Assembly (NCBI GenBank): GCA_023052935.1
Contig: CM041292.1
Coordinates: 175,806,400 to 175,870,399 of the forward strand
Source: Piezodorus guildinii
Taxonomy: Eukaryota > Arthropoda > Insecta > Hemiptera > Pentatomidae
DNA length: 64,000 nucleotides
Reading direction: 5' to 3'
Shown here: positions 32,500 through 43,504 of the stretch, in pieces
Numbering within the stretch: position 1 is the stretch's first letter
Layout of the letters: the number at the start of each line of letters is the position of its first letter
Translations under genes and position numbers: made by a program
Notes under the pieces: model-generated
What the model was told of the DNA's origin: nothing
Seen by the model: the letters and a program-made list of their open reading frames with translations, nothing else
Databases searched by the model: none

Positions 32500-33025
32500 G
32501 ACTTATAAGCATCATAATATGTTATAAAATTAACAATTAAACAATTAACTAACTTATTTTTGTGTATTTATTTTGTAAATAAAGTTGGAGGATAAGAAAA
32601 AAAATAATAATAAAAATAAAATAATTAACTTATATGTACGGACAAATTTTAAGGAAAGAGCTTGAGAAAAACGGACTAGCTAAACTGTAAATTTATATTT
32701 AAGGCTAAGTTCAAAACGCTTTATTACCGATTTTCTTAACTGATTATCATTTATAACTGAATGATTATTTTCTCACCATAATCCTAATGTTTCGTTTTGT
32801 TTGATAATTGTAAGATATATTTTTTGGCCGATCCCATAAGAAATGAATTTTATTTCATAGTTCACAACGTTTCGGCCACCTTCAAGTATCAAAAATTAAT
32901 GTAAAAAAAAAAAAAAAAAAGAATAGATAAATTGAAATATGAATTTTTTAATTAGGATTTATATTTTTTTGATACAGTAAGTGAAAACAGACGACACTGC
33001 TGATGAAGCGGTGAAATATTACATA
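32500..33025. other. AT-rich stretch with one hairpin-type motif
   Basis: CACAACGTTTCGGCCACCTTC at 32864-32884 is the reverse of the TGAAGGTGGCCGAAACGTT signature seen in the foldback elements at 34.65 and 62.6 kb. Poly(A) lies at 32904-32920. Nothing else. Confidence 0.35.
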
Positions 33026-33049
33026 TGGATATATATATATATATATATA

Positions 33050-33420
33050 TATTCCATATAAACCCGAAGGTTCGATGCCGATACCACCAAAATCTGCCTA
33101 CACAGACTCGTCCAATGTTTACCGTTTAAGCAAAAGCCCCCGGGATCAGCCTTAACGCAATCCTCCCATCGACGCTTCGGCCTGCCTTTCACACGCCTAC
33201 CAGTCGGTTCAGCGAGTAGCAACTTTCTTGGAATCTGTTCTTCACCGAGCTAACCACTTTACGCGCCAATTTGAGTCTCCGCGATGATATCAACTCAATT
33301 ATATTCACAGTATACAAGTTATGCAACCTTCTAAACTCCCCAGTGGCCTCATCTCTCTTCGGACCAAATATTTTGCGCAGGACCTTATTTTCGAAAACCT
33401 TAAGCCGTTGTTATCATTTA
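33050..33420 (-). pseudogene. LINE C-terminal fragment, longest of its family
   Basis: On the minus strand it reads QRLKVFENKVLRKIFGPKRD, EFRRLHNLY, SSRRLKLARKVVSLGEEQIP, then TGRRVKGRPKRRWEDCVKAD and a C-terminus LVVSASNLRV. Apart from one frame change it is largely open. This longer copy shows that the family is a LINE: FENKVLRKIFGPKRDE is a hallmark of the region after the RT domain. A (TA)n run replaces the usual (ATT)n tail at 33030-33052. Confidence 0.75.
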
Positions 33421-33429
33421 TATATATAC

Positions 33430-34150
33430 AAATGATAGGTAACCCTAATTTTAAAGAAAAAGAAACACTATTAATAAAATAAGGTATGTTAAAGTTAAAA
33501 AAATTGTAAAATGTACATTAACATGTACATATCATACACAAATTTTTTGTAGATTTTTGAGATGCTCCAGAGGCCGAAAAGCTGTATACTATTAAATTAA
33601 ATTAATTTATTTTAGGATTGGCCAAAAAATATACATAACAATTATTTTTTCATTTTGTAGAGAATCCAATTCGTATTTGTTGAAACTTAAAGTCTCAAAG
33701 TTAGGAGATTTTTTTTTTTTTTTTAACGGTCCATTACAAAGGTTCACTATTGAAAATTAAAAAAAAAAACAACATAAAAATACTGTACATACTATTTATG
33801 TAGTATTGACAGGCCTGCAACAACAATATTGACTTATTACAACAATAACCGGAGTCAAATTAATTTTCCTAACATATATTTACAGCCACGAAGCCAACTT
33901 AACATAGCTGTTTCACTTTTAAGCATTAGCCATAAAGTGGTTTTACGCACAGTTTAAAATTCAGAAAAGGGTAGATAGAGGATAACAGGTAAACAAAAAA
34001 AAAATCATGAAAAATGAAAATTACAATAATGCTCTGTAACGATCTCGAATGATTTAAACAAACTCTTATTAAGTTTTTTTTATCGCCATGTTATTTAATT
34101 CCTTATAAAGCGCGCGTGACACCATGTTTTCCTAGTGCGTGAAAATAAAT
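33430..34150. other. AT-rich stretch with family C fragment
   Basis: 33710-33765 is the reverse complement of the family C start (GGTTCACTATTGAAAAT preceded by a T-run). Otherwise nothing recognised. Confidence 0.4.
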
Positions 34151-34195
34151 CCTAATTGCCCTGAATTAATGAATGAAGGATGTAATTAAATAAAG

Positions 34196-34342
34196 ATGAG
34201 TGATGGAGGTAGCGAGCTGGATCTGCTGCTGCCTCTGGTTATACTGGAGCAACTTAATTTCCCTGAGGAGCCAGGGAGTCATGTTCAACACAGGATTGTA
34301 ATAGCCAATAACAGCCTGTCATTCTTCACAAGAAGGGAATAA
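34196..34342 (+). CDS. Short open frame in a non-repetitive, less AT-rich block (48 codons)
   Basis: An ATG in AAAGATGAG context opens a 48-codon frame, ending TAA. It is acidic at the start (SDGGSELD), then leucine-rich (LLLPLVILEQL), and ends FFTRRE. It lies in a ~200-bp block (34100-34345) with balanced composition that is not repeated in the window. It has no recognised domain. It could be a micro-ORF, a piece of an exon or simply a conserved non-coding segment that is open by chance. Confidence 0.2.
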   Translation: MSDGGSELDLLLPLVILEQLNFPEEPGSHVQHRIVIANNSLSFFTRRE

Positions 34343-34649
34343 GAAAGTGGATTCAATTAGGATTCTCAACGGTTTTTATAAAATATACCATATACGTATA
34401 AAAAAATTAATTTCATCCAATTAATCTTATATTAATCTTCTAAAACTTAAAATTATTGCTGATGTACTAAACGTGCTACTACTGAAAAGATATTGTGATA
34501 AACAATTTCTAATAAGCTGTATATTAAAAATACCATGTAACTTAAATAAGTTCGTAAACGTAATAACATTTTAAGTTAATATTAAAAAAAAAAAATCTTA
34601 TTGTAGTATATAGAATTTAGACAATATACTGATTATGGTGGGACAAAAA

Positions 34650-34900
34650 AGAGGCACCAACGTTTCGGCCTAAATTATAGGCCTTTTAGGCTAGGCCTTA
34701 TATTGGATCTATGTGTTTTTGATGACTATCCATAAAACCGTGGAGACAACTGTTTGTCTCCACTGTTTGTTGTCTGTTTGTCTGACAACGTTTGATTCCA
34801 CGTTTTATGGATAGTCATCAAAACACATATCAATGCCACACCTATATAAGACCTAAACCCTGAAGAAGGCCTATAATTTAGGCCGAAACGTCAGCACCAA
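34650..34900. mobile_element. Foldback MITE with GAAACG hairpin ends
   Basis: Arms 34653-34744 and 34796-34898 are inverted copies (TGATGACTATCCATAAAAC against its complement, and GGCCTAAATTATAGGCC at both outer ends). The right arm carries CTGAAGA, a 6-bp stem (GGCCTA/TAGGCC) and GAAACGTC at 34860-34892. The left arm has the stem and GAAACGTT but not CTGAAGA. No coding capacity. Confidence 0.8.
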
Positions 34901-35164
34901 TAAATTAAGTTTACGCTTAATTGTGTGTTACATTGACTGCACTCTGAACCAACTTCTCTCATATAAATATTTAAATTAAAATCAGAAAGATAATTATAAA
35001 ACCAAAAGTGACGAGTTGAGCATTGAAAAAATATATAAAGCATTAGTTTTGAGTCGGTTGATTGAAATCGGTTAAGAAATAGCGTTGCTAAGGAGTTTCG
35101 AACTTAGCAGTCGTGTTTGTGAAATTTCTTGTAGAGTCTTAGTTAAGCTTTTTAGGAAAAGCAG

Positions 35165-35352
35165 GAAGCGGCGTGGTCTAGTGGGTAGAGCGCTAATCTA
35201 CTGTGTTCCGGACCCTGGGTTTGAATCCCGGCTGTGGCGGAATATTATTTATTCTGTTATTTCAGCCGGGGGGCGATCCTGGGGAAAGGAGACCCTCCTG
35301 GGGCACACCCTGCCTCTATAAAGTGGGTACCCAAAAATGGGGAAAACCTGGG
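35165..35352 (+). mobile_element. SINE-A, head and body, 3'-truncated
   Basis: A-box GGCGTGGTCTAGTGGGTAGA and B-box GGTTTGAATCC (35218-35228), then ATTATTTATTCTGTTATTTC and GGAGACCCTCCTGGGGCA. It ends soon after the ATAAAGTGGGTACCC block, lacking the tail module present at 25030-25144. Open frames across it are read-throughs of the SINE. Confidence 0.82.
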
Positions 35353-35399
35353 GTTTATACAAATTTAATATTTATAATATTTAGGTTATAAATATTCCG

Positions 35400-36280
35400 G
35401 ATCTCATAAAAAAAAGTCATTGGTTCAGCTTAAAAATGGTGCAAAAGAGACCCAACTTCTGGTCTATGAAGATAGGTCTGTTTTGCATTTGATATTTAAG
35501 ATCCGGAATATTTAAAACATAACGGTAGAAGAGTAATAGCTGATTAAAATGTCCGAATATCCATTGAAATATTAAAATGCTATTTTCTTCATGACGTTGC
35601 GACCTACCTTCATAAACCAATCAAGGATACCATGAAGCAAAATATAATAAAAAAAACTAAAGAATATGACACGACATTTATTATACACCCTGTATTGACA
35701 ACATATGGATTTAGTTGTTCATATTGAGTTTTTTTTCCCATTTTGATTGTTGACTATCACCAGTTTAAGTATTTTGCAAGGTATTGATTTTTATTGTAGC
35801 TAAACAATCCCTGAGGAGACTGATTGAAGACTCATTATCAAAACCGGAACTACTGAGAAAGATGTTTACTATGAGGGCCTGTTTGTCCAATCGACCCAGA
35901 AGCCTAGGCTCCAGTGTACACTGCTTTTCATTTCCCGCCTCAGGATTTTCCCCATCAAGCCTCACTGAATTCCTTAAGATGATGAACTCTAGGGAAAATT
36001 CGGTGCGTTTTGTTCAATTTCGACATGGCTTTACAATACGAAACTACTTTTCCATTAAAATCAAAAGTTTTTTTTTGTATGTTTGGTGCCCCCTTGTGTA
36101 AATAAAGAACGTTGAATTTGGGAGGTCAATTCTTCTCTTGGTAAATGGTAAAGGTCTATAATCTCTTTATTCACAAAATAACAAGAGTCATGGTGTTCGA
36201 GAATTCCCTCTAAACCAAAAGACGGATTTTAATACAGATTTCACTAACATTCAGGACATGCTTTCCTAAAGTTTTATAAG
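35400..36280. other. Unassigned stretch
   Basis: 35765-36105 has overlapping frames on both strands (105 codons plus, 66 minus) and composition closer to coding than its flanks. No motif is recognised and there is no start or splice signal I would trust. Confidence 0.3.
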
Positions 36281-36284
36281 TACA

Positions 36285-36350
36285 ATATACCGTTGGAATG
36301 CGTAAAATTTAAAAAAAGTTAATATGCAATAAAACAAGTTGTAAAAGTTA
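36285..36350 (+). repeat. Family A internal fragment
   Basis: ATATACCGTTGGAATGCGTA, then AACAAGTTGTAAAAGTTAA. Corresponds to the 61.65-61.72 kb part of family A. Confidence 0.45.
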
Positions 36351-36384
36351 ACAGTAAGATATCGTTATAATAATAAATAAATAA

Positions 36385-37030
36385 GATTATAAGCGCATGA
36401 ATTTATGAACATATGTTGTTTGTAATAGTGTGATGAGGGAGGTTATCAAATATTGTCTACGGGTTTGGGGAAAAAGCCACATTAACCCGCCGTAAAGATG
36501 AGACGAGGTGCCAAAGACAAATCTTCTTAAAAACACTTCATGATATACTTCGCTCGATGCTCTAGCATCGTCGAGAGGCAACCGTATACCATAAATCCAT
36601 AGTCAAAGTGGAGGAAACGAGGAGCTTATGAGTGGACTGTGAGAAGGTGGCAGGAACGATTAAATAACTTGAGAGTACTTATTGACCGTCGGGAAATTTG
36701 GGCTAGGTGTTGTTTCCAAGTTTTTGGCCAATGAAAATACCCAAATATTTATGAAGGAGCTGAATATGATGGGTTGTTCATTTTGGAGTAAGGTAGGAAG
36801 AGAAGATAAAGATGTAAGGAGGGTATTGGATCCAATAATACATGCCTGAGTCTTGTTTTTAGATTTTTAAGCGATTAGGTTTTTGTTTTTCCATTGCGGC
36901 ATGTATATCATTGGTAATTTTTGCCCGAGCTATTAGAGTAGAAAAGCCCGTTTGGAAATCTGATTGTAGAGGATTGACACTACTGATTCTGTCCGAGTAG
37001 GTAGTATTGCCAGCGAGGGCTGAGAAACAA
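36385..37030 (-). pseudogene. CR1/Jockey-like LINE remnant lacking the RT palm
   Basis: On the minus strand QSGFQTGFSTLIARAKITND and HAAMEKQK are the RT block before the first catalytic aspartate. The next recognisable residues are NKTQACIIGS, which normally follow the FADD box by some tens of residues. NLGIFIGQKL and FLRRFVFG then give the thumb and C-terminus. About 150 residues including both catalytic aspartate motifs are therefore deleted. Stops are frequent. The clade assignment is approximate. Confidence 0.7.
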
Positions 37031-37037
37031 ATAAATT

Positions 37038-37048
37038 AAGATAATAAT
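37038..37048. repeat. Target-site duplication, left (AAGATAATAAT)
   Basis: 11-bp match to 37495-37505, bracketing a poly(A)-ended insertion. Confidence 0.75.
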
Positions 37049-37457
37049 TATGTTTGTGGCTACAGCGCCCTAACTCAGCCTCCACTGGCTCAGACTAGTG
37101 ATGCGGCTGAGATAGAGGCGCTGGGATCTCTTGGATTCCGCTTTTTTCTCCACAAGTGGAGGGAAAAGCGCGTGCTGGGGTCCCTTTAGCAGTTGTGTAT
37201 ATTGTATATGGTTGTGATTGTTTGTATGATGTTTATTTGTTTGCCAACTTTTTATTTGTCTCAATTGTAGGTTGTTGTTTTGATTTTTGTTTTTTTATTT
37301 ATTGTTATTTTATTGCATATATATGAATTTATTTATTTTCTATTTTATATAATTTGACTTATAGTGTGAATGTGGTCTCATATCACTGTTATCATTGTTC
37401 ATTTTGTAACAGATTGTAATATATCTCAATAAAAAAAAAAAAAAAATAATATAAAAA

Positions 37458-37494
<37 letters not shown>
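37049..37494 (+). mobile_element. Retrotransposed 3' end with AATAAA and A-tail
   Basis: A 446-bp insertion. The first ~150 bp are GC-richer (GCGCTGGGATCTCTTGG). Then comes a T-rich region, CTCAATAAA followed by an A-run at 37430-37447, a second A-run, and (TA)n. An 11-bp duplication flanks it. It is either a LINE 3' UTR or a processed transcript end. No coding segment survives. Confidence 0.65.
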
Positions 37495-37496
<2 letters not shown>

Positions 37497-37509
37497 GATA
37501 ATAATAGTA

Positions 37510-38160
37510 TTCTAACACCGAAAGAATAGCCCATGCTACACACGAACACGTTGCGGTAAAAATTTATGAATGGATGAGTGATTATGAAATATCACATGAT
37601 ACAAATATGTATGATTTTGTATGAATTTCGATTCATGAACATTCCAAGATCTGGCGTGCGGTGTGAGAGACCGGAAGGAGAAGGACTTTCGATTTCTATA
37701 AGAGGTTGCTGTGGGCTGGAGTGAGGTTGTGGTGGGGCACACCCAGCCACTACTGACCCACTACCCGTCCGCTAACCTGCAGGTGTCCGCCTATGGCAGG
37801 TTACGGCTTCTAGCAATCTCTTCTCTTAATAGCGTTTCTCCTAGTGCCCCGATCCTTTCACTTTCCTAAAACTCTATCTGTAGCTAACCGCATTCTTTGA
37901 GTCTCTACGAATTAAAATGCAAATGAAATAAATTTAAAATTTATATATGGTATTAAGTTGACACAGCATGGATAAAGCAATGGTACTGCAGGGACTAATT
38001 GGAAACCGGCTGTGGGAGGATTTTTATTTCAGTCTTGCCGTCACCCTTGAGTAGGAGCGCACTTAGGAACTCACCAAGCCACCAAAAATCTGTAGATGAA
38101 ACCTAGGAGCTTAGCGTGATCACGTTTTAAGCACCTCCTTCGTCCTTGATCGGTCAAATT
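37510..38160. other. Unassigned stretch, possible retroelement 3' end
   Basis: 37670-37870 is less AT-rich and 37960-38160 likewise. The latter is followed by a (TTA)n run at 38165-38200, like the tails of the LINE family above, but no LINE motif is readable. Confidence 0.3.
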
Positions 38161-38385
38161 TAGTTGTTTTATTATTATTTGTTATTATTATTATTATTAA
38201 GAAGTAGGTAAGTTCCGTAGAAGGGTAATTACAAATTTACCTTATTGTTATGTAAAATAGTCCAGATGTTGTTTTATTATTTTCAACACTGTGACTTTGT
38301 AATATGTCAAGAAAAAAATAAATAACAATAATGCAATGACTAATAATGGAATATATATACACACGGGTATCGATTACAGAAGAAG

Positions 38386-38690
38386 TCTAAGATAGAAGAA
38401 TATTCGAACATAGAGGCATGCATGAGGGAAAAGCACTTTAAATTCTATGGTGGCATAATGAGGCTTTCCGATCAAAGACTTACAAAAAGAATGATATCAT
38501 ACCTAGTATCTCTCCTTAACGGAGGAGAAGGGAAGCAAATGTTAAAAACACTTAAAATTAGCCAAAATTACTACAGAACAAATAGAAACGACAATAATTT
38601 TAGAAAAAAAAGTTGAAAAATGGGATGTTGACCAGATAGAAAAGCTCCAAGAACCGGAGCGAAGAAAGGTGAGCTGAACTCCCAAAAATG
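38386..38690 (+). pseudogene. LINE C-terminal fragment
   Basis: KHFKFYGGIMRLSDQRLTKR, ISYLVSL and DNNFRKK, then (next frame) VEKWDVDQIEKLQEPE. This is the 'FFGHIMR...RLTKR...FRKKV' C-terminus found in insect LINEs related to RTE/I-type elements. One frameshift after FRKK; upstream RT absent. Confidence 0.65.
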
Positions 38691-38759
38691 AACCATATTT
38701 GTTCAGCGTCTTCTACTTTTCTTAACGACTAATAATAATTCGACCACAGGCATTATAGT

Positions 38760-39530
38760 ATATTGGCCAAATAGTACGCCAAATAAATGCCTTATATGGG
38801 TTGTAGAATTACATTTGTTTTTTATTTATTAATTACGTAATAAAATATTATCTGGCAATTTTTTACAACTTTAATGTTACATGTTTTGTTTTTTAAAGTT
38901 TTTTTTTTTGTTCCACCTCACCTTGACTTTTAAGGCTATACAGAGATCTCACAGGTCAGAGGGGTGAGAGCTTTGGATTGATAACAAGTTTTAATGGTCA
39001 TGTGCTACCCCACTCAGCAACTCCGCACAAATATCTCTCACATGTATCGTCTGTATGTGAAATTTGAAATGATGCCAAAGAAATCTGTCACATCAGAAGA
39101 AATTTAATATCCATAAAGACTCTAAAGTATTTATCATGTTTTTATGACTGCCAGCTTTTCATTAAAATATACTAAAAAAGCCTTTCGTGTAAAGTTATAA
39201 TTCCGAAACGTTGATATAACATTATAGAACACGTAATCATAAGCAGAGTTGTAGACCAGAATGATGAAGGATGTATGACCGCGAAACGTGACTTGGCTTT
39301 GATAGCAACTTGCCCATCATTTTGCTTTGTTGCAATACATGTTTGGCTAGCTGGTATCATTTATCGATTATCTTCGAACCATCTCAGCAATGTTGTTTTT
39401 ATTTATGATTGTTTTTAATTGTATCATTTATACACTACCTGTTTAGATAAGTGAGGTAGTCTAATATATACGGTCTGTTAATCACTGAGGATAAGCTTCA
39501 AATCACAGGATAATTATCTGTTTTGTTTTT
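38760..39530. other. AT-rich stretch
   Basis: 39270-39290 has a GAATGATGAAGG...GCGAAACGTGAC arrangement reminiscent of the hairpin motif of the foldback elements, but no clean stem. No gene recognised. Confidence 0.35.
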
Positions 39531-39534
39531 TTAG

Positions 39535-39732
39535 CCAGAGTGATCTTAGACCAGGTAGGAGACCGTCTGGGGCAAGCCCAGCCTTTAAAAAGTGGGATAC
39601 CCTAATATTTGCGATAAAAACTTCCTGACTGAAAGTGATCCACAACCTTGATTGTCCGGCCTAGAAAGAGTACGAATCTATTTGCACTAAACCACCATGA
39701 CCAGGCACAACTAACATAAAAAAAAAAAAAAC
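39535..39732 (+). repeat. SINE-A body and tail, diverged
   Basis: AGGAGACCGTCTGGGGCAAG, AAAAAGTGGGATACCC, AAGAGTACGAATCTATTTGC and a terminal A-run at 39718-39731. Head absent; older than the 24.8-kb copy. Confidence 0.6.
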
Positions 39733-40227
39733 TGAATAAATATTAATATGGAGAACATAAATTCATTAGCTAGGCCGTATAATCTCGGCCAGTAATAGGA
39801 TGTAGAAGAACAGGTTTTTTTTTTTTTTTTTAACTTGAAAACATTAAGCTCTATTAGTGTTACACGTTATTTTCCGTTGCAAGGTGTATACATAACTTAC
39901 AGGTCCTGACATTTAATAATATACTCTGCAGAGAGGTGTCCGTTGAGAGAAGTAATGGTTATTTAATTTAACTAATACACACAAATTTTTTAATTTATTT
40001 TTCTGTTTTGTGGGTGCAGCAACTAGACTTTAGGAAGAGCAAAAACGTTTAGCGGTTTGAGAGAAAAATCAAATTTTTGTTTTTTGCTGTTTTACATGAT
40101 TTTTATCAGAAAAACTAAAATTAATTTAATACAGCAGAAAAAATAAAGATAAAATTGGTACCAAGTGAAAGAAAAGAAAATTTTCCACGAGATTAAGAAG
40201 AGGAACTTATATCCATATATATAAAAA

Positions 40228-41176
40228 TCTCGTGTCACAATATTTGTTCGCGATAAACTCTGAAAAAACTAAACCGACCTTAGTCAAACTTCGTGAGTAT
40301 CTGTTATTTGGTCCAACTTAAATGATAGGATAGTTTTTTTTTACTATTCTAAATGGTTGAAAAATATTTTTACAAAATTTGTTTAACTGTGGCAACACTG
40401 GTTCCCTCCCAGTAAATTCACCTGTATTTATTTTATATAACCTTATTCAACATAGTCACTATCAACATCTTTCGTGATTTGTAGCCATTTTAATTTTAAT
40501 TATTTTATTTATCAAATTAAATTCACCAAACCGCAAACAAAGATAAAGAGGTGTAGTTTTTGTTCTATTTTTTCAATGTGTCTCGATATTAGAAAAATAT
40601 ATTTATAGTTGAATTATATAAATTATAGAAATAGGTTAAGTTGTTTTTAAATCACTTTCCTCATCAACCGTAATTCTAACTTTCGCTAATAAGTTGCCAT
40701 TTAATTCTGTTAAATATACAATAGCGATTCAGTAGAAGTAGACATACCCAAAATTACTCAATAAATTTTAGCTGTAACGTAATCGTGGTATATAATCACA
40801 TTTGCATTATAATTGTGATTGATATACATTGATTTAACAAATGGGAATATTTTTCACTTGAAAACAACTTTGATAAATGTAATTGTAAAAAATATAATAT
40901 TTATATTTCTTGAAAATTTATATTTCTTATAATAAAGAAGTAGTTGGCCGTTTTGACTATATCGTAAAGAAATTGGTCAAGGATGCAGACAACAAAAAAA
41001 CACCAGTAAGAAAAAATAAAAATAAGTGTGTTTTATTGGTAGTTTCTTTGTCACCACTTCCCCAAACAACTGCTCCATCATGTGCGTTTTATAGATACCA
41101 CTCATAAACGCATTTATGCAAATTTAAATAAAGACAAAATGAAATATTCGCGAGAAAAGCCGAAGATTATAGCTAG
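40228..41176 (+). mobile_element. Helitron-like non-autonomous element
   Basis: Begins TCTCGTGTCACAATATTTGT immediately after an A, and ends AGCTAG immediately before a T. TC at the 5' end, CTRR (CTAG) at the 3' end and insertion between A and T are the Helitron signature. A small hairpin (TTCG...CGAA, 41146-41163) lies about 9 bases before CTAG. At 949 bp it carries no Rep/helicase frame; the 65-codon frame at 40910-41107 has no recognised motif. Confidence 0.6.
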
Positions 41177-41179
41177 TAT

Positions 41180-42290
41180 TATATATATATATATATATGT
41201 TATACTATACATACATATACATATATATTGAGTATGTCTAACCATATAGTGCGAGCAGATATTAGACCTGAAAATGGATTATCCAAATGAAAAATGTATA
41301 TGACTTCATAAACATCTGAGAAATTTTCTTTAAATACTTATTTGAAAAACAGAAATTTAATTAATACAACTGGATCAGTATCATAACTGTCTTACATTTG
41401 TTGATTATAATTTTCTTATTGACATGCACCAACAAGAAAAAACAACTAACATATAACATATTTATGCGTAAAATAATATAGCAGTTTTTCGAAAACAAGA
41501 AATACCTAATTAATTTTGTTAATAAATTACTTGAAAGGATCGAAAAAAAAAGCACATATTGCTAAAAAAGTGGAATTTTAATGTTTTTTTTATCTAACGT
41601 AAGACTTCTTATTTCCTTTTGAAGCCGTGCCAAGTAATCACTTCTAAATTTAGACCTGCTACGTTATTTAGAATGAATTATATAATGTACGCAACCAAAG
41701 CCAAGAGACCTTTCAAAATCAATGTTGAACCGATATTAATTAATCTTTTCATAAACCCGGGCCTTCAAATATTTTGAAAAGTATGTCGCCGCGGCTGGAT
41801 TTAGATTCCTGTCCTTTCTTGCAACATTCTTCAGTCACAATTACTACTCTTTAATAACGACAAAAAACATTTAAATACCATTATTTTCTTTAATGACGGT
41901 GACTAATCTAATTTGTCCTTAATGATTATCAAACAGTGATGAGGCAAGATTTTAATTGTAAACACCTTGGTTATTGATGTATGTAACTCACGATTAATCT
42001 TTTACAATTACGAGATATTCGTACAATATTAAGGTCTATTACAATGTTGTAATATTCCGTGCACTGGTATATAATCGGAAACATAGTTTGGGTTTATTAT
42101 TTTGAAATATAAAATTTTTTAATGAACCCAGACACTAAAAAACCTCAATAGATAATCTACTGATATTCCCATTGAAGGAGAAATTTAGTTTTTGGGCGGA
42201 CGGACAAATTGGTAAAATGTAGAAAGTAAAGAAAGAAAGAAATAATCTATTAACACAAATTTATTTTTAATTGTCTATATACATTCTGAA
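41180..42290. other. AT-rich stretch, possible conserved non-coding block
   Basis: (TA)n at 41180-41198. 41600-41950 is of more balanced composition, is unique in the window and contains TAATTA/TAAT-type cores, but no open frame. Function unknown. Confidence 0.3.
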
Positions 42291-42299
42291 ATAAACAAA

Positions 42300-42785
42300 A
42301 ATATTTCTGTTAAAGGGCAGGCTGAAGAAATAAGCAGGCGATGCACTAAAGGATAGCGCTCACTCTTCAAGTTTAAGGAACTGAAAGTAAAGAAAAACTC
42401 TAGATGAGCACTGTGCTACCTGTCATGACCTATGGTTGCGAAACATGGGTAATCGATAAGAAGACCAGCCACAAGTTGAGAGTAACGGTCAGAGGTATGG
42501 AGTGATACCTTCTCGGATTATCGAGACGAGATAGGAAAACAATGATCTCCCAGATATTATGGAAAAAGTCCATCTAAGAAAGTGGATCTGAACTGGACAT
42601 GTTATCCGGAGAAATATTACAACATGGACCAGGCTACTTAAGGAGTGGTACCCTAGAGAGTATACGAGGAAACCAGAACGTCCACCGACAGACTGGGACA
42701 AGGAGATGAAGAAGAGCTGCTGAGGGGCAACCTGGAAGAGAGTAGCACTGGGTAAGAAAGAATGGAAAAGGATGGGCCAGGTACA
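42300..42785 (+). pseudogene. RTE-like LINE C-terminal remnant
   Basis: PVMTYGCETWVIDKKTSHKL, RVTVRGME, LSRRDRK and WTGHVIRR-like residues appear in successive frames. GTRR and the final GKEWKRMGQ follow. This matches the post-RT region of RTE elements (LPVMTYGAETW...RVAQRAMERSMLG...RDR). Multiple stops and frameshifts. It is not the same family as the intact RTE-like LINE at 12.8 kb. Confidence 0.75.
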
Positions 42786-43141
42786 TTACTTAGTGTGGTT
42801 TCAAAAATAAGCCTGTTAAAATATTCAACCAATCGAACTCAAAACCTCAACTTAATATATATTATATATATATATATATAGTTGAAGCGAACAGAGGAGG
42901 AGGTTTTGTATATATTTTTTGTTATATTTTATGCATAAATAAAGGTTATTATTATAATCATGTACATTCAGACATTAGAACATTGGTAACTTTTTTTATT
43001 CAAAGTAAAAGGTTGGTCCTGCCGAAGTATGTTATATGAAAAAATATCCTCCAATAATTTTCTGATAAGAAAACAGTCGTCAAATTTTCAATCAGAGCTA
43101 CCTAATACATGTACAGCATGTGTATCATTTTTCATTTTATT

Positions 43142-43146
<5 letters not shown>

Positions 43147-43201
<55 letters not shown>

Positions 43202-43202
43202 C
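43147..43202. repeat. (TA)n microsatellite
   Basis: Two TA runs separated by one phase slip (ATATTATATA). Confidence 0.95.
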
Positions 43203-43504
43203 AGTAAAATTATAAATCCCCAACCAAAAGATTTATCCATGTACCCAAATTTAAACCCTTCAAAATTTTAGATTTCACGTTTTAAAATAAGTCGAATTTG
43301 AATATTGCAATTTTTCCTACCCTTCTTTCTGTCTTTTGAATAATAAAAGTTTCTTTTTTTTTTTTCATTAGTAGTTAATTGACTCTAAAACTTAAATAAA
43401 TACATCTAATTTTAAAAAAAAAACTGATGTTGATTAAATAAAAAGCTAAGTATAATAAAATAAAAAGAATAAATACTATTATACTGTGATGTGATTGAAT
43501 AGTT

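Noticed and set aside
32864..32884. Hammerhead-like motif on the minus strand
   Set aside because: Only the TGAAGGTGGCCGAAACGTT part is present; no arm or partner nearby.
35765..36101. 105-codon plus-strand protein overlapping a minus-strand frame
   Set aside because: No recognisable motif; the overlapping frames on opposite strands suggest chance in a less AT-rich patch.
39270..39295. A further hammerhead-like motif (ATGATGAAGG...GCGAAACGTGA)
   Set aside because: No clean stem II can be drawn between the two conserved parts.
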